From: Zygaena filipendulae
Taxonomy: Eukaryota > Arthropoda > Insecta > Lepidoptera > Zygaenidae
Assembly (NCBI GenBank): GCA_907165275.2
Contig: OU015652.1
Span: forward strand, 6,959,001-7,023,000
DNA length: 64,000 nucleotides
Reading direction: 5' to 3'
The notes beneath the pieces were generated by a model that worked only from the letters and a program-made list of their open reading frames with translations, had not been told where the DNA came from and made no database searches. A program made the translations under genes and the position numbers. Positions 21,801-36,800 of this stretch are shown in pieces (positions within the stretch are counted from its first letter, which is position 1; each line of letters starts with the position of its first letter).

Positions 21801-24800
21801 CTATTGAATGGATTTTAACCAAACTTGGTACGATTGTAGTCCATACTCCTGGGCAGGTTATAGGCTATATAACATAACGCTAAGACACATAAGTTGATGA
21901 TAAATTTGAAACAAGTTGGATGAAAATGCGCTTTCTAGCTCTTATCCTCGCATACGTTTACTCAACCACGCAAAAACGGCTGGACGGATATGGATAAAAT
22001 TTGGCATGCACGTTGTCAGGGTTACAGAAAAGGACATAAGGGTACTTTTTATCCCGGAATTCCCACGAGAACTCCGAAATTACCGCGGGTGAAACCGCGG
22101 GGCACAGCTAGTCTAAAATAAAGAGGCAAACTGACCATGCTATAACCCACTAGTTATGATAACTCACACGTGTTTTAACAGCTGCTTTATATGTCTAAAA
22201 ACCAGTGTGTTTAGATATGGTTTATGAAAGAGTGTGTTGAAAAATCGCTAGTGTGACAGGGCTTTTATTAGTCACCCGTTTGGCGCAGAGGTCACCATGC
22301 CTACCCGCTAATCAAGGGGTTCCGGGTTCGATTCCCGGTGGGGGTGGACTTGGTGTGATGAACACAGGGTTCCATTTTCCAGTCTGGGTGTGTTTATATA
22401 TCTATAGTATAATATATAAGTAATTCTATGTAGTATACCACGTTTGCTTGGTTTCCACGATACAAGCTAATAGCTTACTGTGGGATCAAGTAGATCTGTG
22501 TGTTGTGATGTGGATTATTATTATTATTATTATTATTATATAGTTTCGCAACAGCATCGCCGCGTGTATGCGTTTTCCATCAGTCAGTACCATTAATGCT
22601 TTTGTCAGCTTTATTACGCTTACTTGGTACAAATCAAACAGGTTTTTTTAAAGCATACACATGACAGGTAAAACACTAACCTGCGGCCTCGTCGATTATG
22701 TTTTCACTGTCGATGGTGACCGCTTTGCTGTCACCCTTATCGTTGGAAGCCGTTATTACGAAACGATAATTTTCCTGGTCTGGCTCTTGTATTATAAATT
22801 TCGGCTCTAAACTTGTTATTGAAGTGAGTGTTTCGTTCGATTTAGATAATACAGTGAACATGAATTTCTGCGAAAAGAAAAAGTTTTTTTGTTTTTTAAG
22901 TATATAAGAACGTATTAAAAAGAGGGGTATTAGGTATTCGATTCTCGTCTTAATATCTAAAAACATCCATTAATTTTTAACTTAAAAAATGCGTATTCAT
23001 GAAAATTGAGGGCGCAAGTTATCGACGTGATCGGACGGATACTACACTAAGGATCATTTAACGCCCATTTCCTTGTTTTATTGCCGTTGAGGCGCCGAAA
23101 ATCAAATTAAAGGGTTCACGTTCATCCCACGTTCTTTAAGGGTTTCTCTGGGATTTATCAACTTTTTTTTGGGCATATCCTTATTAGTCACATCCGTGAC
23201 TAATCCATCCGTCAGCAAAGCATGAATTATGGTAAGCTTGAACATGTTAACCTTACTGCATCCTGCATATTGGCGAAAGTTCAAAAGGCGTAAGCTCGTA
23301 CTTGTGGCAATCCTCCGTCGTGCCCTTTGTGGCACGTGACAGTGATGTCGCGGAGGGCGCTCTTGACGGCGTCGCAGCGCGCGGGCGGCCGGGGCGCGGT
23401 CTCGTCCGTCACGAGGAACGTGCACGGGGCGTGCGGCAGGTCGCCCGTCTCCACCTCGTTCAGGCCCCAACACTGAATTTTGTCTAAAACATTTTTTTTT
23501 TAATGCCATAGGGGCAAACGGGCAAGTGTTACACCTGATGGTAAGTGATCACCGCCGCCCATGGACATTTGTAACACCAGAAGGCATGCAGGTGCGTTGC
23601 CGACCTAGAATGGGGATGGGAACTGGCATTCAAAGTTTATATTATTATATCATTATACTTTCACAATATTCATTTTTCGCTTGTATTGGAATTTGGAGCT
23701 TGGAGCTGCAAAAACGGCAACTTGCAACGTCATATAGACGTTTTACGAAAAGTATAAATTTTACAAGGTGGTATACTTGTCTGTGTGGCTCACTGTACTT
23801 ACTGAACGTAGTATTGTGGGGCCTTATGTACTCGATGTAGGGCACGTCCGTGGTGAAGTCGGTGCTGCTGCTGCCGCCGCCGCCGCCGCCGCCCGCCAGC
23901 AGCCAGCGGTAGGCGGCGGGCGGCGGGCGGGCGCGCACGCCGCACCGCAGCGTCAGCGACTCGTTCTCCGCCACGCCGTACTCGGCCGGGCTCTCGTCCT
24001 CGCAGTATGCGGGATCTGAGGATATCGTTAACGCCGTACGTTTATGAGCATAGGGTATTACACCTTTTTTGAAAAGTCTTTTAAATTAATCCTGAGATCG
24101 TAATGAATCAGTGGAATTTTTATTTCAATTTTAACTGAAACGATTTTTCATATATGATTTTGAATTTTTCGCGGACACGCTAGCCGCCATGCTTTTAACT
24201 AGTGACTGCGAAAGAGATAGTGTGTTCCGATACACACTGCGAGCACTGTTCAGTTGGTATACCTAACTACAAACGAACGGCTTAGACGTTTTACCTTACA
24301 GTGCTCGAAGGGCATATCCGAACACACCCTAGATTATTTACTAACGGAGTGACGTCACCATTATGGCGATGGCGTCTTAGAATTAGAAAAACAGACGATT
24401 TTAAAAATTGGTATTTACGATTTTAAAATTCACATTGCGTTTTTATGAATAAATATTGAGATTTCTTGTTTAGGTACTTTTTTCGAAATCTATCTTATAC
24501 ATGCATTTTTATATTACTTCTTACATGGTGTCAAATACGCTATTAATATTATTATAAATGCGAATGTGAGTTTGTTTGTTGGGCTGTCACGTCTTAGCTA
24601 TTCGATCGAAATTATGAAATGTTGCATACACGTTGTCAGGGGTACAGAACAATTCACTTTATTTTTGGGAGACCGGAGGTTTCAATATTGCAGTACTGAT
24701 CGGTGACACAAAGCATAGTGAGTGTCGATGGACGCACACGTGACGTCGATGTGGACGGGCTCGCTGTAGCCGGGCCCGTCGTCGTTGAAGGCGGCGCACG

Positions 24801-27800
24801 CGTACTCGCCCGCGTCGCGCTCCGAGACGCGCGCCAGCCGCAGCACCGGCTCCACGGACGCGCCGCCGTCCGCCTCCGGCTCCGGTAGCGCCGCGTCCGC
24901 CTGCACGCGCATCATGACGGGGTATACAAATTAAAATTCTGTTTAGTCCGTCAGTTAGACAATAAAAAAATAATAGACACGTATTTTTTCCTTTTTATAA
25001 TTTTTGAAAAAATACTCAGATAAAACGCATTAACGTTTAGAAGTGGGAGTTCGTGATGTCATAACTAAGTATAAAGTGTACCTATAGGCGTGACGTCACA
25101 CGGAATTTCAAGTCAATTTATCGTAATAAAGGAAAAATACGTGTACATTTTTTTATATCAATCTACAAGACGGACTAAAAATTAAAATTTATTCATCTAG
25201 CCCATTACGAAATCGGGCCAGCCTCCTTAGTGAAATTGACAATCTATAATATTATAATCGTTATCGCGATCAAATACTTACAAGGAATTTATCGTTATGA
25301 TGTATACTCACAATCGACGGTGTGGCCGGGGTATTGAAGTAAAAATTTTATTTATTGTCAGTAGATAATGAAAAATAATAGACACGTATTACTTGCCTTT
25401 TAACCGACTTCCAAAAAGGAGGAGGTTCTATGTTCGATTGTATGTATGTGTTGTGTCGATATAGGGCGTAATGTATAAATGTACAATGTAAGTAGGTACA
25501 TATAGCACTTCAAGCCTAGCAAACTTTTTCTCTGCATCAATGAGTCAGTCGCAATTAAACATTAGACACGAAACTACGTATTTCTTTGCAACCAAACACC
25601 CTAGCACTTGCAGTGATAGAAAATAGACCTTAATACAATCAACATATGGTCAGAATCGAGCCGGATACCTACCGACGACCGTGAGCCGCGAGAACAAAAG
25701 AACTGCATACCTACTCATCTCGACTCACCGGTGCACGGTGCAGTGTTAACTTAGAAAAAAACGTTCAACTTGAGATTATTACGCATCATTATTGAGTGAA
25801 TTATACAACATTTTGAACATTATTGGTTATTGTCGCAGTGTTATTGGACCAAATAAAATTGCAAATAAGTGAAGTCAACATTATAAAACTTAAGTATGGC
25901 TAATACACAAGAACAAAAACAAATTCTCGCCGTGTTAGAAGATACTGCCAGTTTGCTACAAAAAACCCAATCTAACTTAAAAAAATGTCCAAAAACTAGA
26001 TTGACAAAAGGGTACGTCGAAGCGCGGATGAGAATTATAGATGATTATTGGAAAACATTCAAAAATGCACATCAAGATCTTATAAAAATCACACCGAAAG
26101 AACAAAAAGGAGTTTTGCCATATTTTTTAAATGAAGAGTTTTTTATTTACGAGGATTTGTATAACGTTTTACAAGGCGATTTGAAGGACATGCTCATTCG
26201 ACAATCAGAAAGTATAGCAATGGATTCATCGTCATCAGCCAATCTAAGTATGAATATGCAACATACACAAAATCTCGTAAAATTACCGAAAATACAACTT
26301 CCGACATTTAGCGGCAGTTATGAAGCATGGCCTACCTTCAGTGATTTATTTATTTCGTTAGTGCATAATAATACGCATTTAAATGAAGTGCAAAAACTAC
26401 ATTATTTGAAGACAAGTGTAACAGCCGAAGCAGAATCACTGTTGAAACATATACAAGTAACGTCCAATAACTACACACATGCATGGGAGATATTGAAAAC
26501 AAGGTATGGCAACAAACGATTAATTTTAAATTGTAATATGAGAAGATTATTTAATCAAAAGAAGTTAGCTTCACAATCAGCTGCTCTTTTAAAAGGCTTA
26601 TTGGATACGACTATGGAGTGCCTTCATAACCTGGCTAACTTGGGAATCTCTACGGACTCTTGGGATCCTGTAATAATACATCTTCTGGTTCAGAAGTTGG
26701 ACCCAGAGACGCACAAAGACTGGGAAGAATACGTATATAAGGATGAATCAGAAGCTTTGCCTACCTGGAATGATTTAAAAAAGTTTTTTGAGTCAAAGTT
26801 TCGAACGCTAGAACTATTGTCATCAAGCACCACCCAGCATTCCACGCATCAAGCCAAACCTGCAATTAATCAACGATCATGTCATGTTGCCACACCAACC
26901 ACAACGAGAAACTGTATTATGTGCAATGATAACCATACACTTTGTCACTGCAAGGAATTCATCCAGATGGAACCTCCTGAAAGAAGCGAATATGTAACAA
27001 ACAAACATTTATGTTTCAACTGTCTGGTGCCAGGGCATTCAGCAGCTAGATGTAGGCTGCCGGTATCCTGTAGAATATGTCATAGGCGTCATCATTCTCT
27101 ACTACATGTAAACATTGACCTGGAATCAGCGGCTTCACCATGTACTCAATCACAACCGCCGGTTTCACAACGTGTAGTAGAAGAGCAAGAAGATGTACAA
27201 GTACATACGATGATGGCGTCACATCTCACCACCAGACATGGAGTAGCACTACTAGCAACTGCGATAGTGGAAGCAACAAACGAACAAGGACATACCATTC
27301 CACTACGAGCGCTAATAGACCAAGGTTCCGAAGCAACTTTCATCAGCGAGAAGGCGACTCAACTTCTGAAACTCCATCGACAACCAATGAAAGGAAACGT
27401 TATAGGGGTGGGATCAGCAGCAATAGAAATCAAGCATGTGGTGCAGCTACAAATAAAATCACGGTGGGACCAAAACTTTAGATTGCCAATTCAAGCCTAC
27501 GTGATGAAGAAACAGCTCACCACAAAATTGCCCGCCAAAACAATCATCACAAAACCATGGCAACACCTCAAAGGACTAAACCTGGCTGATCCGTCTTACT
27601 TCACACCGGGTTCAGTAGATTTACTCCTAGGGGTCAAGGAATATACTCAAATATTGCAAGAAAACTACATCAAGGGTCCACCAGGTACACCATGCGCCCA
27701 AAAAACCAGCCTGGGATGGATACTATTTGGAGATATTTGTACAGACTCACAAGAAGATACGTATACAGTAATGCATCACAAATTGAAAGAAGACACATAC

Positions 27801-30800
27801 AGACATTTAACAGAAGATGAACAGACACATAAAAAGAAAACAATTAAAAACGAGAAAATAATGAAATGCAGTACTAAATTTCCATTTAAAAGGTACAACA
27901 CACAATCATCTGACGAAAAGATAAAAGATATAACTACACAACATTTCTTACAACAAGATAAAAAACCGTTCCTGAAAACACAACATACAAAGAAAATACC
28001 TGAAAGAGAACGAGAAACAAATTATGATCCAGTGTTCTTCGCCCATCATGCTGTAGTGCGTGAGGAATGGGAGACTTCTCGAACACAAAACGCATTTGAT
28101 GCTACCTGTGAGGGAGTAATCAGAGACTGCAGGAGATGCTATCACAGTTACCAGAGAAGTCATCAAAATGGTCGTCCAATAACATACAAATTATACAGTC
28201 CACTAAATAAAGTAAAGGATCGACCAACATTCATATAGATATCTATCAATCGCGAAATAACAAACCCATAAACAATGAAGCAGCATAATTATGATGGGGA
28301 GGTTCAAGTTCATCATCTGAAAAAGAAATAAACATTAGTTAACAGAATAAAAGCAAAAATGGAAATGGAAACATAATTGAATACTTACATGCAAAACCGA
28401 AGAACCTGAAAAACAAAAAAGAACTTTAATGTAACAATTGAAAGATTTTAGAAGTCTAACACAAACATTAAAAGCAACTTTAACTTATATACGAATATCA
28501 CAAAAAGAGTTAACATAGCAAAACACAAGAATCAAAGTTTTCTAGCAAAAGAAATCAAGAATAAGCAATAAAAGCAAAGCAAATTGAAACAAAGAAGTAG
28601 CAAGTTGAAATAAGATACATTTAAATTACTCACCACATAATTTGAAGAATATAGTCAGGGTGGGCGGTCCCCTTAGACCTGCATTTCTATCTAAAGTTAA
28701 ATCAGACGATACAGAAAACTCACTTCAAACAATTAATTCGGAGAAACACCCAGCGTTGTCATAGCACCTAAATAATAAAAATATCCTGCATCCTGGGAGC
28801 TGAAGCTGAAGAGCGTTGATACCATTACCAAAAAATCCATTAGCAAATTTAGTTTATTTCCAATCAATTTTAATTTTTTAATTAATTGAATTAGCATTAT
28901 GTCCAACAATTCTCAGAAAATAAAACGTATTACAATTTTCATACGTATACATAGTTAATCAGTAGACATGTCAATCTAATTTGTAAACATTTAAAGTTGG
29001 CTTGTATCTAAACACATTGAATTGTGAGCATATTTAACACATTTGATTTGTGAGCATATTTAAGTACAATTTCAGTTTAAAAGGACATACTGTCCTTTGG
29101 TGGGCGGTATGTTGTGTCGATATAGGGCGTAATGTATAAATGTACAATGTAAGTAGGTACATATAGCACTTCAAGCCTAGCAAACTTTTTCTCTGCATCA
29201 ATGAGTCAGTCGCAATTAAACATTAGACACGAAACTACGTATTTCTTTGCAACCAAACACCCTAGCACTTGCAGTGATAGAAAATAGACCTTAATACAAT
29301 CAACAGTATGTTTTTTTTTTTTTATGTATGTTCACCGATTACTCGAAGACGGTTGGACCGATTTGAAAAATTCTTTTTTTGTTTGAAAGGGTTTACTCCC
29401 AATTAGGTCCCATTGCCACCAAGTCGGGATCTGATGATGGGATCTTGGAGAAATCGAGGGAACTCTTCAAAAATTATAGGCACACCTATAGCGATTTGGG
29501 TATTTTTGATAGTAAATCGTTCATTTGCTTTCGGAAAGCAAAATTTGAAGAAGTGGAACTGATGATGAAGACCACAGATGGTCATTGAAACTACTCAATA
29601 ATGGGTATTTCACGGGTTCCGAATCGTTAACTTTAATATGGTTTCTAAACAATTTATGCTCGTCACAATGTATATAGTGAAGTGGAACTGATGGTGATGT
29701 ACTAGGAGAACTCCTCATCAATTAACGTCCCTGCCTCGGGAAAAGCAATATTTTGTAAAAGGTGATGAGCAGTTGACATTAGGCTATTGTAACTTAGAGA
29801 AATTATGAACTAAGTCACTTAAAAGCGAGAAATAAACAAAATTTTTACAAAAAAATTAAAACCGACTTCCAAAAACACAAAACTAAAAACCTAAAAATAA
29901 AAAGCTAAAAATAACAAAATACCGATTTAATCCAAAAGACAAAAACACACGTAATATTATTATTGGTTTGTGCTACCACTGATCGGTATGAAGTTGGTGA
30001 CAAGTCAAATATAGAGGGGGAAGATGGGCTAAGTCGACTCCCGCCACCAGCTCTTCGTGAGCAGAACAACCCAAGTGGGCAGACACCAGCGGGCTTGTCA
30101 CCGAATTCAAACCGATCGGTGGTAGCACAAACCAATAATAATATTACGTGTGTTTTTGTCTTTTGGATTAAATCGGTATTTTGTTATTTTTAGCTTTTTA
30201 TTTTTAGGTTTTTAGTTTTGTGTTTTTGGAAGTCGGTTTTATAAACAAAAATTACTTAGATAAAGTGCATTAAAATTTGTATGGATGGATGGATGGATGG
30301 ATTTGTTGTTACTGAAATGAAATTTACCTGACGATTACTTTATCCTTTGACATATTATAATTTGATGTAATTTTGAATCTGATAATGTGAAATAAATTTA
30401 ATCTAATCTACTCTTTCACGCAAAAACTACTGGATGGATTTAAATGAAACTTTACAATAATATAGCTTATACATCAGATTACTTAGAAACTTATCCCGGA
30501 ATTGCCGTGGGATCTCTGAAATTAACACGGGTGAAACCGCGGGGCACAACTAGTTATTTTATAATTAAGTACTAACCGCCGCACTCAGAGTCGACTTTAA
30601 TGGTTACTTAGTTAAGTAGATTTTTAAAACAAAACTGCTGCAATCAGACAAGTTTAATAAATTAATGTTAATTGGCATTTAACTAATTAAGATACATCTC
30701 ATTAAATGCCAATTAACATTAATTTACTGAACGTCTCAGATTGCGGCAGTTTTGTTTTAAAAATCTATACTTAACTAAGTAATCATTAAAGTCGACTCTG

Positions 30801-33800
30801 AGTGCGGCCGTTAGTCACTTAGCCTATTGACATAAGGCTAAAGTTACACTACGAAGAGTTTCACTTGCTAAGAGCCAAGAAACTCGCCGAGTGCCTAATT
30901 CTAGTGAACAAACATATTGCACACACACTATCCCAGCTGGCCACACTGCAAGCGACGCGCCTAGCCAGGTGCCTATAGCTAGTTATAATTCGATGTTTCA
31001 CTATTCCTCCTAATTTTACATTTGGCCATCTACAATTACTTGAATAATGAACTCTGTCACTTACTACGATTCCTATGGAAAAACCAATTGATACAAACCT
31101 CATGAAACCACAGAAGCTGATAGATAGGTGGGTTAGCTTTGTACGTGCAGTTCAACGTCACGTTGGAGCCTTTGACGACGTACACTGTCCCGTTGGTCGT
31201 GACGACATCTTCAGTTTCAATCGATATATTAAGTACTGGAGGATCTGAAACAGAAACAGATTGTTCGGAGCGAGTGAGCTTGAGAATTGTCACACGACCT
31301 GCCCTATATTTCGCCGACTTCAAAAAAGGAGGTTATCAATTCTGTGTATATGTAAGTATAGTGTATGTATGATCGCCTGCGTATAATAACTCAAAAACTA
31401 TAAGTTGGACTTCAAAAATTCTTTTTTAGTTGGACTAGGTATGGTCCAACTTAGTGAACAGTGCAAGTTTCATCAAAATCGGTTCAGTAGTTTTTGAGTT
31501 TTTAGTTATTAACTAAATAAATTACTTTTTATAGTTAAACTACACTTTTTTATAGGTAATTTCCCGCGGGAATTCCGGGATTAAAAGAGCCCTATGTTCT
31601 CCTCTGTATCCCTAACATCGTGTATGCAAAATTCCGTGATGAACCATTGAGTCGTTGAGGCGTGAAAAAGTAACAAACAAACTCACTTTCGCATTCATAA
31701 TATTAGTAAGGATTTACAATAACACAATAAAATGCATCTAAATGCTTTTTATTAACACTAAAATCAAATGTAACATGTTTACGGTTGTGTTAAATTCGTC
31801 TCTAAAGGGCGCAATATGTTCGCCCAACAGTAGTAACGTGACACGGCGACGTACACGTGACGGCGAGCGTGGCGGGCGGCGCGCACGCGAGCACGCCGGG
31901 GCCGCGCGCGGGCGCCGCCGCGCAGCACGTCACCGCCGCCTCGTCGTGCTCGGGCGCCGCGCGCAGCCGCACCGTGCTCGCCACGAGCCGCTGCGACGGC
32001 TCCGTCTGCGCGAGCGCGAGCGCACCGACAATATTAGTTTTTAGTATTTTAAACAATATTATCAAAATGTAAGTTTTTAAGGATGTTTAGATGTTAAATA
32101 AATGTTTGTCGATTTGGTTGAAGCGATGTGGCCGAAACTTGGTACACACATTGAATATGTTCTGAACTGACATATTATAATAATTTTTCAGTCCTCCGGC
32201 CGGAAAGCGTCAACTTTGGGGGCCCGCTGCGCTAATCGAAGTTGTCGCTTTCTGGCTCCGTCGATCTGATTGATCTGAAAAATAGTATACGCACCTTGGC
32301 CAGTAAATAAGAAAGTCTCAGATCACATGTACCTAATTGTCATCCGAGGCGAATGCTCTAGGTATGTAGTATACGATTAATATCGGAATTTCCGATGCAA
32401 TGAAATTATAATAAGTAGGATTCTGACCGTGACGTTCTGTTCGAGGTGCAGCGGCGTGTCCGCGAGGCGCCACTCGAGCGCGGGCGGCGGGCGCGCGCCC
32501 AGCACGCGGCACTGCAGCACCAGCTCGTCGCCGGCGCGCGCCCGCGCCGCGCCCTCCCCCAGCGCGCGCACCGCCACCAACTCCGGGGGCACTGACACAC
32601 AAGTTCTCTTTCAATTTTTTTTTATTGAAAGCTTTGAAAACACAGCCATCAGAGTATAGGAAAGAGGAGTGAAACTAGCGCAATAGAATACTGAACGGTG
32701 TGGTACCAATGTGTGGTACATTAAAGTTACTAAACAGTATTACAAATTTATCAAAAATGTAGTTAAATAAGAGGTATATGAAAAATAACAAAATTAAATG
32801 TGATACTAAATGATCAAAGAAAACGGTCTCCTTCAGCGGTTTTCAATGAAACTTTTTTATATTGCAATTTATTTCAAACCGTACAATTATGATCTAGACA
32901 CGCGGCAGCGTGTCAAGCCAAAGTTTGCTCATAAAAAAAAACCACATTTATTTTGTTAGAAACTGGCTGGACGTATGACATGCGAGAATCGATAAGAATA
33001 AAAAAAAGAAACATGTCACTAACGGTGCATGTCGAGCGTGAGGTCGATGGCGAGCGCGGGCGCGTCGCGGTGGTTGGCGGCGCGGCACGAGAGCACGCGG
33101 CCGTGGTCCTCGCGCGCGAGCGGCCCGTACGTGAGGTTGCTGCTCGCGCGCAGCGACGACAGCGTGTCGCGCGTCTGCGTCAGCTCGCGCGCCTCCGAGC
33201 GCCACGTCAGCGACGGCGGCGGCTTACCTACAACGGGGGAGCCGACGACGACGCTATTTGGAGATTCACTCGGGCGTCGTTAGGACTTATTGGGTTTTGA
33301 AGATTAGTAGGTAGAAAGAATAGAAGGTTGTATGATTTACCCACCCCGTGCGTCTAAATAAACTAAAACCCTTATTAAGCTATCATACTACTAGGTATAG
33401 TAAAATAATACTAACTATTACTACGTAAAGAATCATCTCCATTGTTCTGGGCGCCGTCATATTGTGGTAGGGCACTTTCCAGTGCTCGACTGGCTAGCTA
33501 CCAAATTGAAAATCTGTCGCCAAGCACCTAACAGCGTGTTCCGGCAGCTTTTCTTGAAGCCAGTTCCCATTTCAGGCTAGGTGTATACCTACTATGTCCA
33601 TGCTACCGTGATCAAGTGAGTTGTGTGTCAAATGTCTAGCCTGTTCACAATTAAAAAAAAATCGTGTCTCCTCACGCCCCGCGACAACGTAGTGGCAAGA
33701 TTAGGCTGTTGTAAGCTTTTTACTAAATGCATTTTATAAGTGAATACTGAATACGAAACTCATGAATGAAATATAGCAATTCTTTAAATTTTCGTCTGTC

Positions 33801-36800
33801 TATTCCGGTTAATCTCCGAAACGGTAGGACCTATTTTAACGGAACTTTCATTGGCAGATAGCTGATAATATTATAAGGAGCAAATTAGGCTACTTTTATC
33901 AGAGTTCCTGCGGGAAACCGAATGTCTGAAAAAATATGAGAATCTTGTCACTATTTCAGTCAAGTTTGTGAAATGTTTGGAGTTGGTACACAGTATGTAA
34001 GACCTTTAGCGTTATTTCCAATTATATATTTTTGATGTATGTAGAAACGCCTCTGGTTGCATACAGCAATGCATAATATGTCTTACCAGAGAAGAGTGTC
34101 GTCCTCCGTACCTACGTACCTACTCGTATAAGTTGACTCATCGTCAATAAACAAAATCGATGACTTTATGACCATTGTCGTCGACCTGATTATCCAACCA
34201 CATACGGCTCAGTTATTTATTATCCGTCACGATTTGTCAGTTACAGGGGCCGGGGGACTAATTTGAGCGTGTTCCATATTAGGTAAGTTCTACGTCTGCT
34301 ATTTGAAAATGTAAAACGATTTTTTTGGATATGTATTATCTAGAAAAGTTTAGGTTATTATAATGGTTTGTAAATATACAAGTCCTTTAAACAAAACATA
34401 ATCCAAACTAATATTATAAATGCAAATGTTTGTTTGCTTGTTACGCTTTCATTCTTGAACTATTCAAGTGACATTATGAAATTCCATAAAAACGTTGTCA
34501 TGGTACAGAAAAAACAGGGTACTTTTCATCTAGAAAAAAGTACTGTTCGTGAGAGGCAGAAAATTGAAAATCTCTACATTCTACACTAACTCGATGGGAG
34601 GGCGTGGGCACCAACTAGTGTTTAATACATATGAGATAAGTTTTAATATTGATATACCTACCTACATAACACTACTAAATACTATTAAGTACGTCATAAA
34701 AAAAAAATAAGTGTAAACAATCTGCGAATTACCTTTATATGAGATGCATAGAAGACGCACGGTGTCCCCGATGTAATAGGGGCCGATGTCTTTGCTGGCG
34801 TTTGAACCCGCAACAGCCATGGTTACCTGGCGCGTGCCTCCTCCCCCTCCCTCGTACTCCAGCACCCACATGCGCTGCGGCGGCTCTGGTTCATTTCACA
34901 ATGCATAAATAAATATATTATGTACATGTGTTTCCCGCGTTTTCAGTCGCGGTAATTTCGGAGTTCCCGCGGGAATTCCGGATTTCAATATAGCCTATGT
35001 GGGGATAATTTAGTATTCTAATGGTAAAAGAATTTTTGAAATCGGTCCATTAGTTTATGAGTTAAATCTTTAAAAACAAACAAACAAAATGAAATCGTTC
35101 CTCTTTAAAATATAAGTAGACGTCACAAGTAGACGTTACATACTTTTTCGAAAATAAAGTCAACATATTATACACTTTGTAATTTATTAAAGGAGGGTCT
35201 TATTCAAACTGGCGTGTATAAACATAGAGACATAAATTCTAAAAGTAATAAAAAACTATTAAAATAAAACATAAATTGTTTAAGTTTCCGCCCTCACATT
35301 TTTTCTTTCATTATTAATTAATGTACAGAGCTGCCTGATTACTTATTATTAGTTTTGTTTTAAGTGTACATTTAGATTTGCTTTGTATTGTAGCTATGTG
35401 TATGTTATCATTAGCTTCATATTACGGTTAAAAGTTAACATTTACATTGTTGTAATTTATTGATATTACAACAATAACTTAGATATTAAAGATTTTCACC
35501 GTAAATCAAAGTGTTCGTACTGTCCGCGATGACATCCAACCATTCCACGTCCAAAGATAAATCACACAAAGATAACTTTAGATCAACAAACAGCACAGAA
35601 AATATATAATTCGTAATGTGTCGGAGTCAAATTGTATAATCCGCCCGTTTACAAGCGGCCGGCATTTCGTAAAATTAGCAGAAGAATAAAACGCCGCTGT
35701 CTTGTATTTGCAAGTGACCCGACATGCTAGGTTAGAACAGTGAATAAAGGGTCAAATAGTACCGTTTTGCGATGTGCGAACACCAACCACAATGCATATT
35801 TTACTTTTCTTTGGTGTTATACAAAATACTGGCCGTAGTGTAAACGAACAAATTATGTGATATGCCGACGACATATACCTACACTTCGTTTCGTAGAGAC
35901 AAATAAGTAGTACAGCTCTACTATGATAAACCTATTTATATTTAACGCTGTGTAACACTTAGGTTATTTATTTTTATAAATGGAGAGAATTGTTCCGGCG
36001 CTGCAGCATCCTCATTAACACGCGGACCAATTAATAAAAGCTACATCGGCGCTATTTTACAGCGCTTCCGATAGGTAAGTAAATAAAAACTACGATAAAT
36101 GCTTTAACAATCCATAATACCTACTACAATCTAGACTCGTATTCATAAACGCTACTTAGGTCTTAGACATCTCCTACTTTAAAATATTTTCTCACTGAGT
36201 CTGGAAAAGTGGAGACCAATAAAATTGACAGCATCGTTGGCCTAGTTATTAGCGACACGATGTCAGGGGTTCTAATCGCACGTCAAAGTAAACATTTGTT
36301 AAATGCATTTCATAAGTGTTAACAAAAGTTTTTGATAAAAACACAGTTAAACAATCGAAAGACCAACGTAGATAATGATCTTCTACCCCCCAGATATAAT
36401 GAAGTATATGTATATGCTGAGACAGCGGCCGATTGCCCCCCATACAGCATATTGTTTATATTTATCTTTTTGTATCTTGATGGGGACCAATAATCACATT
36501 TTCTTCAATATCAGTTGACTGGTACCCATTTATAAGCTAATTGCTTAGTTCTGGACCAGGTGGCGCAGTGTGATAGTGTCCATGTATTATTATATATTTG
36601 AGACCAATGCAATGTTGGTACAACTGTAGATATGCGTCATTGACGTATGAAGAATGGCACAGTAATCCACAAAGCAGTCCAGAATTGTGAAGTTTGACTG
36701 GTGACGTCTACTATTTTGTAAGCATAGTCAGGATGTCAAATTAAGAATGAAAATTTATAAATAAAAATTGTAAAATTAATTTATTGTTATAGTAGAGTTT

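Larger units (their letters stand above)
25449..29305 (+). mobile_element. BEL/Pao LTR retrotransposon, gag-protease only
   Basis: Two 196-bp LTRs (25449-25644 and 29110-29305) begin TG, end CA, look identical and are flanked by the 5-bp duplication gtatg (25444-25448 and 29306-29310). A tggtcagaatcgagcc primer-binding candidate follows the left LTR. The interior has one long frame for gag plus protease, a scrap of reverse transcriptase, and then about 870 bp of A-rich non-coding DNA. RNase H and integrase are missing. The element is antisense to its host gene and inserted into an older repeat. It looks recent and would depend on full-length relatives to move. Confidence 0.93.
24901..31098. 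other. Largest intron of the sidestep-like gene, a transposon cluster
   Basis: 6.2 kb between the two exons that make up Ig4. In order it holds a TIR element (24919-25206), an older repeat split by the BEL/Pao element (25398-25448 and 29306-29856), the BEL/Pao element (25449-29305), a fold-back element (29857-30240), an (ATGG)n run near 30283, a Helitron-like end (to 30554) and a snap-back MITE (30573-30815). Confidence 0.8.

Noticed and set aside
22270..22360. Possible tRNA gene on the plus strand
   Set aside because: Same reasons; it is a SINE head followed by an unrelated body and an (ATT)n end.
27140..27481. 113-codon ORF inside the BEL gag-protease frame
   Set aside because: Out-of-frame reading of the long polyprotein ORF with no domain of its own.
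29905..30193. Two 76-codon ORFs on opposite strands with the same start and end
   Set aside because: Produced by the palindrome at 29857-30240, not by a gene.
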